From NCBI RefSeq assembly GCF_005405285.1, contig NZ_BJDT01000002.1, forward strand, positions 62,001 through 126,000: 64,000 bases of DNA. Direction: 5' to 3'. The notes below the pieces were generated by a model, which did no database searches, had not been told where the DNA came from, and saw only the letters and a list, made by a program, of their open reading frames with translations. The translations under genes were made by a program, and so were the position numbers. This document shows, in pieces, positions 17,602 through 27,294 of the stretch (its first letter is position 1; each line of letters starts with the position of its first letter). This stretch comes from Weissella sagaensis. Its GTDB lineage: Bacteria > Bacillota > Bacilli > Lactobacillales > Lactobacillaceae.

Positions 17602-18722
17602 TATTTGCCACCTCCATTACCAAGAACAGCTGAATTTTCAACGGCAACTGCCTTTGACCGATCAGCTTCGGGGTGCTCAGCTTGGAAACGTGTCCATCGT
17701 TTTTGAACTTCTACCGGTGGTACAACTTCTGGTGCACGTTCATCTAATAACCAAGTTGCAGCATAGTGCGTTTGTGACAATTTAAAGAATGGTGGCTTAA
17801 CCTTTTCATCAGCCGCAATTGCATAACGATTACGTGCTGCAAAGGCATCCCCCTTAGGTGGATTCAACAAATCAGGTGGCGTACCTGGAATTGCTTCTAG
17901 CGATCCACGTTCAGTTGCGGTTGTTGGCATTGAATTTAACAATCCCCAAGTATACGGATGTTGCGGGAAATTAAAGACCTCATCGACCTTACCAATCTCA
18001 ATAATTTCACCAGCGTACATCACAGCAACACGGTCAGCCATACCGGCAACCACACCCAAATCGTGCGTAATAAAGATAATTGAAGTATCCAATCGTGATT
18101 GGATATCCTTCATTAAATGTAAAATTTGAGCTTGAATCGTTACGTCCAAGGCAGTCGTTGGTTCATCAGCAATTAAAATTTCAGGACTATCAATCAACGC
18201 AATTGCAATAACAATACGTTGGCGCATTCCACCAGAGAATTGATGCGGATAATCATTGATATGTGCCTTAGCATTCGGAATACCAACAAGCTTCATCATC
18301 TCTAAAGCTTTTTCCCATGCGTGCTTTTTACTCATTTTTTGATGTTTAATCAATGGTTCTGCAATTTGTTGTCCTATTTTCATTGTTGGATCCAAAGACG
18401 TCATTGGATCTTGGAAAATCATTGCAATTTCAGAACCACGGATTTTTTGCATCTGCTTTTCTGATTTACCAATAATTTCATCACCTTTAAAGGTAATTGA
18501 ACCCTTTTCCACTCGGGCGTTTTTCGCCAATAGTCCCATTAATGAACGTGTCGTTACCGACTTACCTGATCCAGACTCACCAACAATTGCCAATGTTTCA
18601 CCCTTATACAAGTCAAATGAAACATCGCGGATGGCCTGAACACTTCCATTATAGGTATTGAAATTAATTTTAAGGTCATCAACCTCAAGAATTTTTTCTG
18701 CCATTTCTTCACTCTCTTCCAT
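17601..18722 (-). CDS. oppD: Oligopeptide ABC transporter ATPase OppD
   Basis: 373-residue ATPase partner of OppF. Walker [18 protein letters not shown], signature [20 protein letters not shown], Walker [15 protein letters not shown]. The C-terminal extension (about 280-373, [14 protein letters not shown] and beyond) is longer than in OppF, as usual. Its ATG overlaps the oppC stop; an ATG seven codons in ([10 protein letters not shown]) is an alternative start. Confidence 0.96.
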   Translation of the reverse strand: MEESEEMAEKILEVDDLKINFNTYNGSVQAIRDVSFDLYKGETLAIVGESGSGKSVTTRSLMGLLAKNARVEKGSITFKGDEIIGKSEKQMQKIRGSEIAMIFQDPMTSLDPTMKIGQQIAEPLIKHQKMSKKHAWEKALEMMKLVGIPNAKAHINDYPHQFSGGMRQRIVIAIALIDSPEILIADEPTTALDVTIQAQILHLMKDIQSRLDTSIIFITHDLGVVAGMADRVAVMYAGEIIEIGKVDEVFNFPQHPYTWGLLNSMPTTATERGSLEAIPGTPPDLLNPPKGDAFAARNRYAIAADEKVKPPFFKLSQTHYAATWLLDERAPEVVPPVEVQKRWTRFQAEHPEADRSKAVAVENSAVLGNGGGK

Positions 18723-19753
18723 TAATCCTTTGTACGTGGATCAAACGCATCACGTAATCCATCACCTAATAAGTTAAACGCAATCATAATAATCCCCAAA
18801 ATTACAGCTGGAATTGCTAATTGATATGGATAGAATTGCATTGCTTTTTGTCCATCATTTAACAACGTACCCAATGAAGCCATCGGTACTGGAATTCCTA
18901 ATCCAATAAATGAAAGCAATGCCTCAAAGAAGATTGCTGATGGAATGGTAAACATTAGTTGTACGATAATCGTTGAACTTAGGTTCGGTACTAAATGCCG
19001 TAATCCAATTCGCCAAGTTGATGATCCCAAAGTACGAGCTGCTAGAATATAATCCTGTTCCTTAGCTGTTAGCACCTGCGCTCTAACTAGCCGGGCCATG
19101 GAAGTCCAAGAAGTTAATGCAATTCCTAATGAAATTGACAACATACCTGGTTTCATAATTAAAATCAAAAGCACAAAGACAACCAAATTTGGAATTGAAG
19201 AAACAATTTCAATAATTCGTTGCATCACGATATCAACTTTACCACCACGCCAACCTGACGTAATACCATAGATAACACCAATGACCAAATCCATTAAGGT
19301 CGCAATTAAGGCAACTTCTAGTGAAATACGTGTTCCATATAGGACACGTTTGAAAATATCACGACCGAATTGATCAGTTCCAAACCAATAATTTTTCTTA
19401 TCAGACACACCAGCTGATTCATACTGATCAATTTTAGTACCATCTAATTTGGCTTCACCTGTAAAGCCAGGAATTTCACCCAGCACACCTGGCAGACGCG
19501 CTGGCAAATTTTGAATCGTAACATCTTGACGTGAAGTTGCTTTTGAATTAGCCACTGGTGATGACGCAAAAGCCACCACAAAAACAGCAATTAAGATCCA
19601 AAGTGAAACGAATGCCCCTTTATTTTTCTTTAAACGACGCCAAGCATCTTTCAAAAAACTGACCGATGGCTTTAAAATCTCTTCACTATCAGTATGACGA
19701 TCAGCGGGAAGCAATTTAAAATCATCTGCTGTTAAATTTACTTTTTCAGACAT
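18722..19753 (-). CDS. oppC: Oligopeptide ABC transporter permease OppC
   Basis: 343 residues. A cytosolic N-terminus and first membrane segment (about 46-66) are followed by an extracellular loop with GYLGTDQFGRD-like sequence (YWFGTDQFGRDIFKR near 125), then five membrane segments. The coupling motif facing the ATPases is LARTLGSSTWRIGLRHLVPN near 230-250 (AARTLG...). It forms the channel with OppB and lies 14 bp after it. Confidence 0.95.
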   Translation of the reverse strand: MSEKVNLTADDFKLLPADRHTDSEEILKPSVSFLKDAWRRLKKNKGAFVSLWILIAVFVVAFASSPVANSKATSRQDVTIQNLPARLPGVLGEIPGFTGEAKLDGTKIDQYESAGVSDKKNYWFGTDQFGRDIFKRVLYGTRISLEVALIATLMDLVIGVIYGITSGWRGGKVDIVMQRIIEIVSSIPNLVVFVLLILIMKPGMLSISLGIALTSWTSMARLVRAQVLTAKEQDYILAARTLGSSTWRIGLRHLVPNLSSTIIVQLMFTIPSAIFFEALLSFIGLGIPVPMASLGTLLNDGQKAMQFYPYQLAIPAVILGIIMIAFNLLGDGLRDAFDPRTKD

Positions 19754-19767
19754 GAGCGGCTCCTTCC

Positions 19768-20688
19768 TTATTTAGCCAATCGGATACGTGGATCAATAAT
19801 ACCGTAAAGGATATCTGTAATTAACAAAATAACCATTAACATCATTGAATAAACAATTGTTGTTCCCATAATAATTTGGTAATCATTAGTCAAAATTGAA
19901 TCAACGAACTGACTTCCAATACCGGGAATTGAAAAAATATTCTCCACCACAATTGATCCAGTTAGCAAGTTAACTGCCATTGGACCAATCAAAGTGACCA
20001 ATGGAATCAATGAATTACGGAGTGCATGTTTCCAAATAATTTCATTACTTGAAAGACCCTTAGCACGAGCCAATTCAATATAGTCAGAACCTAGCACATC
20101 AACCATTTCAGTACGAATAAAACGTGCTGATGTTGCCAACGGACTCATTCCTAACGCAATTGTTGGTAAAATAGTTGCGGCAAACCCTTTCCAACCAGCA
20201 ATTGGCAACCAGTCTAATTTCAATCCAATCCAATATTGCAACAAAGCGGCGAATACGAATGATGGGATTGAAATACCCAAAACTGCCACAACAGATAAGA
20301 AGGTATCAGTTTTTGTGTTACGTCGAACGGCAGCTGCAGCACCCAATCCTGTTCCAGCTATTAGGCCAAAAATCAATGCTTGAATTCCAAGCTGAGCAGA
20401 TGGGCCAAGACGTTGTGCCACCAACGTTGAAACTTCTTGGTTAGCAAATTGGAATGAAACACCAAAATCAAAATGCAGTGCATCCCAAAGATAAGTAACG
20501 TATTGCACAACTAATGGCTTATCTAGACCATACTGTGATTCAATCATTTTTTGTTGACTGGCAGATAAACGTTCTGCGTTAGCCAACGGTGATCCTGGCA
20601 TCAGCTTCATTAAAAAGAATGTGGCTGAAATAATCAAGACCAAAGTTAACACAATAATTGCTAACCGTTTAATTATATATTTGAACAT
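19768..20688 (-). CDS. oppB: Oligopeptide ABC transporter permease OppB
   Basis: 306 residues with six predicted membrane segments; MFKYIIKRLAIIVLTLVLI opens the first. The EAA coupling loop is DYIELARAKGLSSNEIIWKH near 200-220, followed by NSLIPLVTLIGP. The first gene of oppBCDF; a candidate dyad lies 130 bp upstream and the oppA terminator lies between oppA and oppB, so this cluster may be made partly by read-through from oppA. Confidence 0.95.
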   Translation of the reverse strand: MFKYIIKRLAIIVLTLVLIISATFFLMKLMPGSPLANAERLSASQQKMIESQYGLDKPLVVQYVTYLWDALHFDFGVSFQFANQEVSTLVAQRLGPSAQLGIQALIFGLIAGTGLGAAAAVRRNTKTDTFLSVVAVLGISIPSFVFAALLQYWIGLKLDWLPIAGWKGFAATILPTIALGMSPLATSARFIRTEMVDVLGSDYIELARAKGLSSNEIIWKHALRNSLIPLVTLIGPMAVNLLTGSIVVENIFSIPGIGSQFVDSILTNDYQIIMGTTIVYSMMLMVILLITDILYGIIDPRIRLAK

Positions 20689-20827
20689 GGCTATGCCTTC
20701 CCCTATTTTTTACTTCTATTCATAATATGCTAGAAAGTCATTATTGAAATAACCATACTCTCATATCTCATAGTTATTAATTAGATGTTTTTAATTTTAC
20801 CAGACGTTTACTGTTTATAAAAGAGTT

Positions 20828-20844
20828 TGTGATAATTTTTCACA
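20828..20844. promoter_or_regulatory. Dyad between oppA and oppB
   Basis: TGTGA-N7-TCACA lies in the 328-bp oppA-oppB spacer. It is a possible operator for a CRP/FNR-type or other dimeric regulator. The rest of 20689-20940 is AT-rich with a possible extended -10 (CGTATAAT, minus strand, near 20897) and no ORF. Confidence 0.3.
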
Positions 20845-20940
20845 TAATCATTTAATTTTTATACGTGTTTACCTAATAAAATCAATCATTATACGAACCT
20901 TATTAACAATAGCTATGCTAATTTTTTACTTATTTTAGAG

Positions 20941-20991
20941 AATAAAAAAAGAGAGCAGGACAAATCTGCATTCGTCACTCCCCCTTTTTAA
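20941..20991 (-). terminator. Terminator after oppA
   Basis: An imperfect hairpin (GACGAATGCAGATTTGTC core flanked by GGGAGT/GCTCTC) followed by seven T on the minus strand. It may let part of the transcription continue into oppBCDF, so giving more binding protein than transporter. Confidence 0.65.
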
Positions 20992-21016
20992 TCAGTCATT
21001 TAATATAAGGATTAAA

Positions 21017-22633
21017 TTACTTCTTATAAGCCCACTTCCAGTCGAACGGTGCTCCGGTTGTATTTGAAACAACGTCCTTTACTGATTTATTCAATAGTGA
21101 TGGCTTTGCTTGGTAGTATACTGGCGCAATTGCTGCATCTTCTTGTAGCAACTTTTCAGCCTTAGCATAATCTTCATAACGCTTGTTCTCATCATTAACA
21201 TCAGTTGTCTTAGCATCGCTCATCAACTTATCGTAATCAGCATTCTTCCAGCTACCATTGTTAAATGATGAATCAGATGTATACAAATCTAAGAATGTTG
21301 ATGGGTCAGCATAGTCACCACCCCAAATTGTGTTAACCATATCAAACTTCTTATCATCTGATAATGAAATACGTTGCTTAAATGGTACCGTCTTGATAGT
21401 TACCTTCAAGCCTGGCAACTTCTCCATTTGTGATTGGATAAATTGTGCTGAACGCTTAGCACCATCAGTATCATCTGTTAGGTATTGTAGGCTAACCTTC
21501 TTCTTACCAGTTTCCTTCAAGCCTTGCTTCCATAGCTTCTTGGCTTCCTTTAGATCGTAACCACTGGCATCTTTATCAGCTGCTACTGTAGCAAAGTCCT
21601 TACCTGAGTTAGGATCCTTAGCTAACTTTGTAGCAGTAAATGAGTAGGCTGGCTTACCACCTCCACCAAGAATCTTAGATGACATTGTGCTACGGTCAAT
21701 TGACTTTGATAATGCCTTACGGATATTTGTGTTATCCAATGGCTTCTTGTTCTCATTGAATTCAATGAAGGCCGTTGAAGCTTGTGAAATAACAGTGTAG
21801 TCTTTCTTGTTCTTTGAGGCCTTATATTGATCAGGTGATAGGGTTGTGTAATCAACCTTCTTTGACTTATACAAGTTATAACCTGTGTTTTGGTCCTTAA
21901 TAGTTTGGATATTTACCTTTGGTGTCTTAACTGTATTTGCATCCCAGTAGTCCTTGTTCTTTACCAAAGAAATTTTGTTATTTGAACCAGTCCAACCCTT
22001 CATGACGAAAGGTCCGTTAGAAATTGTATACTTTGAAGCAGTTCCATATTTCTTACCAACTTTGTCCACAAACTTCTTGTTCTGTGGTTCAAAAGTAGCC
22101 ATTGTCATAACTGATTCTAATTGTGGCATTGGTCGGTCAAGGGTTACTTCAAGTGTCTTATCATCAATTGCTTTAACCCCTAAGTCAGCTACAGGCTTGT
22201 CACCCTTTTGAATTTCATCGGCATTCTTAATACCTGAGAATAGGTATGCATATTGTGATGCAGTCTTAGGATCGTTGGTACGTTGCCAGCCGTATACATA
22301 ATCATTAGCTGTAACAGGATCCCCATTTGACCACTTTGCATCACGCAAATGATAGGTAAATGTCAAACCATCATCAGACTTATCAACTGATGTGGCACCT
22401 GCCAATGCTGGCTTACCAGATTTATCCATACGGTACAAACCTTCACCAATTGATTGTAGATATGTAAAATCAATTGCGGCCGTTGTTTTTGAAGGGTCCA
22501 TCGTTCCAACGTTAGCGCTTTCTGTCCAGTTAATTGTCTTATACTTTGCGGCACTTGCTGTAACTGGTACAATAGCTGATCCTAAAATCACTGCACCAGA
22601 CAACAAAGCACTTACCTTTAATGTCTTATTCAT
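21017..22633 (-). CDS. oppA: Oligopeptide-binding protein OppA
   Basis: 538-residue SBP_bac_5 family peptide-binding protein outside the membrane. It has a classical export signal (KTLKVSALLSGAVILGSAIV, then TASAA as a signal-peptidase-I site) but no cysteine, so no lipobox. Family segments include LGEGLYRMDKSG-like SIGEGLYRMDKSGKPA, TYHLRDAKWSNGDPVTANDYVYGW and IRKALSKSIDR. A gene order oppA-oppBCDF with a promoter of its own is standard in LAB. Loss of the lipid anchor would need another way of holding it at the transporter. Confidence 0.95.
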   Translation of the reverse strand: MNKTLKVSALLSGAVILGSAIVPVTASAAKYKTINWTESANVGTMDPSKTTAAIDFTYLQSIGEGLYRMDKSGKPALAGATSVDKSDDGLTFTYHLRDAKWSNGDPVTANDYVYGWQRTNDPKTASQYAYLFSGIKNADEIQKGDKPVADLGVKAIDDKTLEVTLDRPMPQLESVMTMATFEPQNKKFVDKVGKKYGTASKYTISNGPFVMKGWTGSNNKISLVKNKDYWDANTVKTPKVNIQTIKDQNTGYNLYKSKKVDYTTLSPDQYKASKNKKDYTVISQASTAFIEFNENKKPLDNTNIRKALSKSIDRSTMSSKILGGGGKPAYSFTATKLAKDPNSGKDFATVAADKDASGYDLKEAKKLWKQGLKETGKKKVSLQYLTDDTDGAKRSAQFIQSQMEKLPGLKVTIKTVPFKQRISLSDDKKFDMVNTIWGGDYADPSTFLDLYTSDSSFNNGSWKNADYDKLMSDAKTTDVNDENKRYEDYAKAEKLLQEDAAIAPVYYQAKPSLLNKSVKDVVSNTTGAPFDWKWAYKK

Positions 22634-22687
22634 AATCGTTCCCCGTTCCTTATAACCACATTTATAATACGTGATAACTTTTTCATA

Positions 22688-22716
22688 ATAGTATAATAAA
22701 CATTTGTCCTAGTCAA
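22688..22716 (-). promoter_or_regulatory. Promoter of oppA
   Basis: TTGACT (22711-22716), 17 bp, TACTAT (22688-22693). It lies about 55 bp upstream of the oppA start at 22633. The rest of the 22634-22858 spacer is AT-rich with no other clear signal. Confidence 0.7.
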
Positions 22717-22858
22717 CAATTTATTTAAGATTATTTTTAATAAAGTTGCTACTACACCCCAAAAACACTGATATACAAACGAATTAAAACGTTTCATCAA
22801 AATATTGTTTCTCATTTTCAGCTCATTTTATGACGTTTGCATTTCTCATTAAACTATT

Positions 22859-22905
22859 AAAAAAGCGTCAATCTAGCCATATTAGTCTGGTAGATTGACG
22901 CTTTT
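22859..22905 (-). terminator. Terminator after glutamine ABC operon
   Basis: A 15-bp stem AAAAGCGTCAATCTA/TAGATTGACGCTTTT with a 15-nt loop, symmetrical enough to act in both directions. It lies 51 bp past the permease stop at 22956. Confidence 0.85.
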
Positions 22906-22955
22906 AAACATAACCCAAAAAATAATTGGCATATGCTTTTATATTCAAAATTTTG

Positions 22956-23612
22956 TTATGCAGCCATACGACGATCCAACATATCTCCAATTTTTGAGAT
23001 AATGAAATTTAGGATAAAGTAAATAACCGCTAAAGCAAAGAACATTGACACAATTGCATTTGGTTCTTGGGCATAAACAATTTGTGCACGATACGTCACT
23101 TCTGGCAACATAATAATCGTTGCCAACGACGTATCTTTAATCAAAGAAACGAACTGTGACACAATTGGTGGAATCATTTTCTTGTAAGCTTGTGGCAAAA
23201 TAATATGCCATAGCGCTTGCTTGAAATTCAAACCATTTGATAATGCCCCTTCTAATTGTCCCTTTGGCACAGCCATAATACCTGAACGAATAATTTCGGC
23301 CAACATCGCTGATTCAAAGATAGTCAATGCAAAGATAGTTGACGTTACCACCCCAAAATGAATACCAACCTTAGGCAAAGCAAAATAAGTAAAGAAGATA
23401 ATCAACAATAATGGTAAATTACGAATTAAATCAATAATAAAACCAATAATTTGTGAAAAATAGGGAATCTTTACATATCTAATCACACCCAAAACTGATC
23501 CAATAATAAAACTCAAAATAACTGAGATAACAGCTACTTGGACCGTAACACCTAATCCAGTTATTAGAAAACGTAAATTAACCCATGAAAAGGCTGAAAA
23601 GAATTCACTCAT
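22956..23612 (-). CDS. Glutamine-type ABC transporter permease (second)
   Basis: 218-residue polar amino acid permease (HisMQ family) with about five membrane segments. The EAA loop is GALSNGLNFKQALWHIILPQAYKKMIPP near 135-165. It overlaps the upstream permease gene by 4 bp (ATGA type). The pair form a heterodimeric channel for a polar amino acid, probably glutamine or glutamate. Confidence 0.92.
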   Translation of the reverse strand: MSEFFSAFSWVNLRFLITGLGVTVQVAVISVILSFIIGSVLGVIRYVKIPYFSQIIGFIIDLIRNLPLLLIIFFTYFALPKVGIHFGVVTSTIFALTIFESAMLAEIIRSGIMAVPKGQLEGALSNGLNFKQALWHIILPQAYKKMIPPIVSQFVSLIKDTSLATIIMLPEVTYRAQIVYAQEPNAIVSMFFALAVIYFILNFIISKIGDMLDRRMAA

Positions 23613-24262
23613 GCTTGGCCTCCTTTCTTCTCAAGACGATTCTCCAAATAACGCATGTAGTAACTCAAAGGCATCGTCAAAATAAGATAGAAAATACCAA
23701 CAATAATAAATGGTCCAAATGTATCAAAAGTTGACTGTGAAATTTGGTTAGCTTGATACATCAAATCCAACCCTGCAACGAATGCCAAAACAGATGAATT
23801 CTTAATTAGATTAATGAATTGATTACCTAGTGGTGGAATCACTAACTTAAAAGCTTGGGGCAAAACAACATAACGCATTCCTTGCCACCATGACAAGCCA
23901 TTTGACATCGCACCTTCTAATTGACCCTTTGGCACGGCATTAATTCCAGCGCGTACCGTTTCAGCAATAAATGCAGACGTATAAAGGGTCAAACCAAAAG
24001 TTCCAGCTGCAAAACCACTAATTTTAATGACATTAGCAATTACAACATAAAAGAACATCGTGATAACCAATAATGGAATATTACGTACAATTTCTATATA
24101 AATACGTCCGATAATGTTGGCTAATTTATTGGGAACGACTTCCATAATCGCAAAAGCTGTTCCTAAAATAGTTGAGCCAATCAACGCTAATACCGACGAC
24201 AGAATCGTCCAGCCAAAGCCGGTTAGAAATTCACCGGCATGTGATTGAAATAATGATATCAT
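23609..24262 (-). CDS. Glutamine-type ABC transporter permease (first)
   Basis: 217-residue HisMQ-family permease, paralogous to the following gene. The EAA loop is GAMSNGLSWWQGMRYVVLPQAFKLVIPP. It overlaps both neighbours by 4 bp, so all three genes are translationally coupled. Confidence 0.92.
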   Translation of the reverse strand: MISLFQSHAGEFLTGFGWTILSSVLALIGSTILGTAFAIMEVVPNKLANIIGRIYIEIVRNIPLLVITMFFYVVIANVIKISGFAAGTFGLTLYTSAFIAETVRAGINAVPKGQLEGAMSNGLSWWQGMRYVVLPQAFKLVIPPLGNQFINLIKNSSVLAFVAGLDLMYQANQISQSTFDTFGPFIIVGIFYLILTMPLSYYMRYLENRLEKKGGQA

Positions 24263-25107
24263 TCTCCAGCCAACTCCTTCCAGTCCATACCTTTAACGTC
24301 ACCAAACCACTTTTTAGCCATCTTTTCATAAGTACCATCTTGTTTAATATCATCAATGGCCTTATCAACAGCTTTTACTAGCTTTGGATTTTGCTTTTGC
24401 ATCGCAACACCATATGGTTCCTTTGTAAAGGTACCACCACGAACTTCTAATGACTTAGAACCAGCAGCCATACCATACAAAATACCGTTATCAGTGGTCA
24501 ACGCATCTCCTTGACCAGCTTTTAAGGCCGTCAAAGCGGTTGCATAATCTTGAAGACCAACAACCTTTGCTTTAGGTGCAAATTCCTTAATTTCATCAAT
24601 TGAAGTCGACCCTTGTACTGCCAAAACACGTGCTTTAGGCGTATTAAGCTCCTTCACATTATGATATTTACTTGATTTCTTTACTAAAATAGATTGTCCC
24701 GCATTAAAATAAGGTTGTGAAAAATCAACAACTTTTTGACGATCTGGGGTAACAGACATTGTTGCAATAATCGCGTCAATGTTCCCATTAATTAGCATTG
24801 GCACACGTGTTCCTGATGTAATTTGTGTATAAACAACCTTAGCATCTGGATTAACACGTTTCGTAATTTCTTTAGCCATCTCAACATCGAAACCTTCTAG
24901 TTTACCCGTTTTGATGTTCATCAACCCCATTAATTTAGTGTCACCTTTAACACCCCAATTCATACGGTCCGTTTTCATGATACGCTTGTATGTGTCATTT
25001 TTAACATTATCAGCATGTATCTCATTGGTTGCTGATACACCAGCAACCAATGCAAAGGCTGAAGCCGCTAATATTGACTTCATAACAACTTGAAATCTAC
25101 TTTTCAT
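24259..25107 (-). CDS. Polar amino acid solute-binding protein
   Basis: 282-residue SBP_bac_3 protein, probably for glutamine/glutamate. Features are KLEGFDVEMAKEITKRV (ligand-binding opening), ATMSVTPDRQKVVDFSQPYF and the late KWFGDVKGMDW. An export signal (about residues 10-33) is present, but there is no cysteine and so no lipobox. The ATG follows AAGGAGG. Genes for ATPase, binding protein and two permeases form one operon. Confidence 0.92.
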   Translation of the reverse strand: MKSRFQVVMKSILAASAFALVAGVSATNEIHADNVKNDTYKRIMKTDRMNWGVKGDTKLMGLMNIKTGKLEGFDVEMAKEITKRVNPDAKVVYTQITSGTRVPMLINGNIDAIIATMSVTPDRQKVVDFSQPYFNAGQSILVKKSSKYHNVKELNTPKARVLAVQGSTSIDEIKEFAPKAKVVGLQDYATALTALKAGQGDALTTDNGILYGMAAGSKSLEVRGGTFTKEPYGVAMQKQNPKLVKAVDKAIDDIKQDGTYEKMAKKWFGDVKGMDWKELAGE

Positions 25108-25118
25108 GTTGCACCTCC

Positions 25119-25853
25119 TTAGCGAATAATTTGCGATAGGAATTCTTGTGCACGAGGTTCCTTTGGTTGCGCAAAGAATTCATTGGTTGGTGAATCCTCT
25201 AAAATTTGTCCTTTATCCATGAAAATAACACGGTCAGCCACTTGCTTAGCAAATCCCATTTCGTGTGTTACAACCAATGTTGTCATTGATGAATCATTAA
25301 CAATGTCTTTAATAATTTGCAAAACACCATTAACCATTTCCGGATCCAAAGCTGAAGTTGGTTCATCAAACAACAAAGCCTTTGGTTTCATAGCTAATGA
25401 ACGCGCAATAGCAATACGTTGTTGCTGACCACCAGACAATGCTGACGGTACTTTATTAGCTTGACTAACCAAACCAACACGATCCAATAATTCCATAGCC
25501 ATTTTCTTATTTTCGGCTTCATCACGATGTAGTACCAAACGTGGTGCTAACATGATATTTTCCAAAACTGTCTTATTAGCGTACAAATTAAAATGTTGGA
25601 AAACCATTCCCACATTTTTACGTGTACGATTCATATCAGTCTTAGGATTGGCTAAGTCTTGACCATTAACAATTAACTGACCACCTTGTACCGGTTCTAG
25701 ACCATTAATTGTCCGAATTAATGTTGATTTACCTGACCCAGAAGGTCCAATTAAAACAACTGTTTCACCAGCCTCTACCTTTAAGTTAATGTCCGTCAAC
25801 GCATGGTAATCACCATAGAACTTATTGACATCTTTGAATTCGATCATCGACAT
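25119..25853 (-). CDS. glnQ: Polar amino acid ABC transporter ATPase
   Basis: 244-residue GlnQ-type ATPase. Walker A GPSGSGKSTLIRTING, signature LSGGQQQRIAIARSLAMKPK, Walker B ALLFDEPTSALDPE, H-loop VVTHEMGFAKQVADR. The start ATG has a strong AAGGAGG. First gene of the four-gene importer operon. Confidence 0.93.
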   Translation of the reverse strand: MSMIEFKDVNKFYGDYHALTDINLKVEAGETVVLIGPSGSGKSTLIRTINGLEPVQGGQLIVNGQDLANPKTDMNRTRKNVGMVFQHFNLYANKTVLENIMLAPRLVLHRDEAENKKMAMELLDRVGLVSQANKVPSALSGGQQQRIAIARSLAMKPKALLFDEPTSALDPEMVNGVLQIIKDIVNDSSMTTLVVTHEMGFAKQVADRVIFMDKGQILEDSPTNEFFAQPKEPRAQEFLSQIIR

Positions 25854-25901
25854 AACGGTTCCTCCTTATAGATAATCTTCTCAATGGATTATCTTGGTAT
25901 A

Positions 25902-25937
25902 TAAAATGGCCCGCCGCGAGTTTAATCGTGACGGGTC
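25902..25937 (-). terminator. Terminator after DUF6681 gene
   Basis: A GC-rich 12-bp stem with one mismatch (GACCCGTCACGA / TCGCGGCGGGCC) and a 6-nt loop, followed on the minus strand by ATTTTATAT. It also marks the upstream boundary of the glnQ operon promoter region. Confidence 0.7.
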
Positions 25938-26020
25938 GCTAAACTAATAATAATCTTAAATTATCTAAAATGTCAAACATCTTGTTAAGTTTATTAACAC
26001 GACATGTGAAATTAGTTCAT

Positions 26021-26827
26021 TTAAAATGTTTGTTTTTTGGTATATGCTAATTCAACAGATAAAAAATAAGGCTTTTCAATTGGCGTTAATGAGCTGCGGC
26101 CACGTGCCTTACCAGGCCCCCCAGATACCACAACTGAAGCAATATATAAATTGTATGACTTTAAAGCTAAATCTACTGGCTGTAAACCGATGGTTTGGAT
26201 ACGAGCCAAACGTGATGATAGCATTTCATTAACACCACCATAAACTGACAAGCCACCGCGTTCCTCTTCTAAACGAAAGTAAGGTAATGGTGTTCCCGGA
26301 TGATTAGCAAAAATATGTGGTTGACCTGTGGCCAAAAAAGCCATTTGTTCTTTTTCTGATAAACCACCATAATTATCGGTAAACATACCACTTTCACGTA
26401 GTTGATCAACAACTTTACTTAGTTCGGCTTCCATGTCACCATCAGATACAGCAGTTGCTGGTAACACTTGTTGTTTATCATATAAGCCATTGGCTGGGAC
26501 ATAGGGCATCGCAGCAGAACTGTTATCTGACTTATCCGCTTGTGAACCACCTAACATTTTTTCAAGTAACGGTGAAATATCCCATTTAACTGTTTTTTTA
26601 GTGTAGTAATAAAGAATATTTAGGATGACACAATACAAAATAAACAAAAAGACGATTAATAAGCCGGCACCTCGTAGATAAGCCCCATTTTGAATATGTC
26701 GTATTGCCAAATACAAAATATAAAAGTTACCAACACCGGCAAGAATTGAGTATACTTGCCCCTTCCAACGCGCATTCACATTGAACATACCCAAATAATG
26801 ATTAAGTAAATCTAAGATCGTTAACAT
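26021..26827 (-). CDS. DUF6681-like membrane protein
   Basis: 268 residues. The first 95 carry three hydrophobic segments (about 26-45, 51-73 and a weaker first one) with TILDLLNHYLGMFNVN at the start, a pattern I associate with the lactobacillar DUF6681 family. The remainder is a soluble domain (about 95-268), probably cytosolic, of unknown function. Its ATG overlaps the stop of the Ser-rich gene by one base, so the two are coupled. Confidence 0.65.
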   Translation of the reverse strand: MLTILDLLNHYLGMFNVNARWKGQVYSILAGVGNFYILYLAIRHIQNGAYLRGAGLLIVFLFILYCVILNILYYYTKKTVKWDISPLLEKMLGGSQADKSDNSSAAMPYVPANGLYDKQQVLPATAVSDGDMEAELSKVVDQLRESGMFTDNYGGLSEKEQMAFLATGQPHIFANHPGTPLPYFRLEEERGGLSVYGGVNEMLSSRLARIQTIGLQPVDLALKSYNLYIASVVVSGGPGKARGRSSLTPIEKPYFLSVELAYTKKQTF

Positions 26828-27291
26828 TAATTAGTTACTCCTTCCTGGGGTGCATCATTTGCCGCATTATTCGTGGCATCATTTGTTGCATTATTTGTAT
26901 CCGGGGTAACATCATTAGCGCCACCAGCATCGCTACTACTTGATGCTTGGTCAGCATCATCCGTTGTCTCTTCACTTGATGACTGTTGTTCGTTTGTTTG
27001 GCTACTATCTGCATCACTAGCTGATGATACTGCGCTAGATGAAGAAACATCCGCATCATCTTCAACAGATTGACTACTGGTTGTATCAGAATTTTCTGAT
27101 TCACTTGATGACTTGCTACTATTCGTTGAGTCAATCTCAGATGTTGATGTATTGGTTGATACTACTGATGATTTAGGTGCCCCGTTTGATGAATGCGTTG
27201 AAACGTTAACAATCGCATTTCCAGCACTAACTGCTAAAATAATTGACACTAATGCTACCGGTGTCATAAATGGTGGTGTACGGTATGCCAT
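26827..27291 (-). CDS. Ser/Asp-rich low-complexity envelope protein
   Basis: 154 residues. After a short N-terminus and one hydrophobic segment (about 10-28), the rest (35-154) is almost entirely Ser, Asp, Glu, Asn and Thr with short repeats (SSSS, ATNDATNNAANDA), expected to be disordered and negatively charged. There is no LPxTG motif. It likely sits with the tail outside the membrane, although topology is uncertain. It lies 3 bp after the guanylate-kinase-like gene and is coupled to the DUF6681 gene. Confidence 0.7.
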   Translation of the reverse strand: MAYRTPPFMTPVALVSIILAVSAGNAIVNVSTHSSNGAPKSSVVSTNTSTSEIDSTNSSKSSSESENSDTTSSQSVEDDADVSSSSAVSSASDADSSQTNEQQSSSEETTDDADQASSSSDAGGANDVTPDTNNATNDATNNAANDAPQEGVTN

Positions 27292-27294
27292 ATG

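Noticed and set aside
11011..22905. Shared CGTCAATCTA stem in two terminators as a mobile repeat
   Set aside because: Only the stem core is shared (11007-11043 and 22859-22905); loops and flanks differ, so chance or convergent terminator sequence is enough.
26827..27291. LPxTG-anchored adhesin
   Set aside because: The C-terminus ends in Asn/Asp/Ala-rich sequence with no LPxTG, hydrophobic segment or basic tail.
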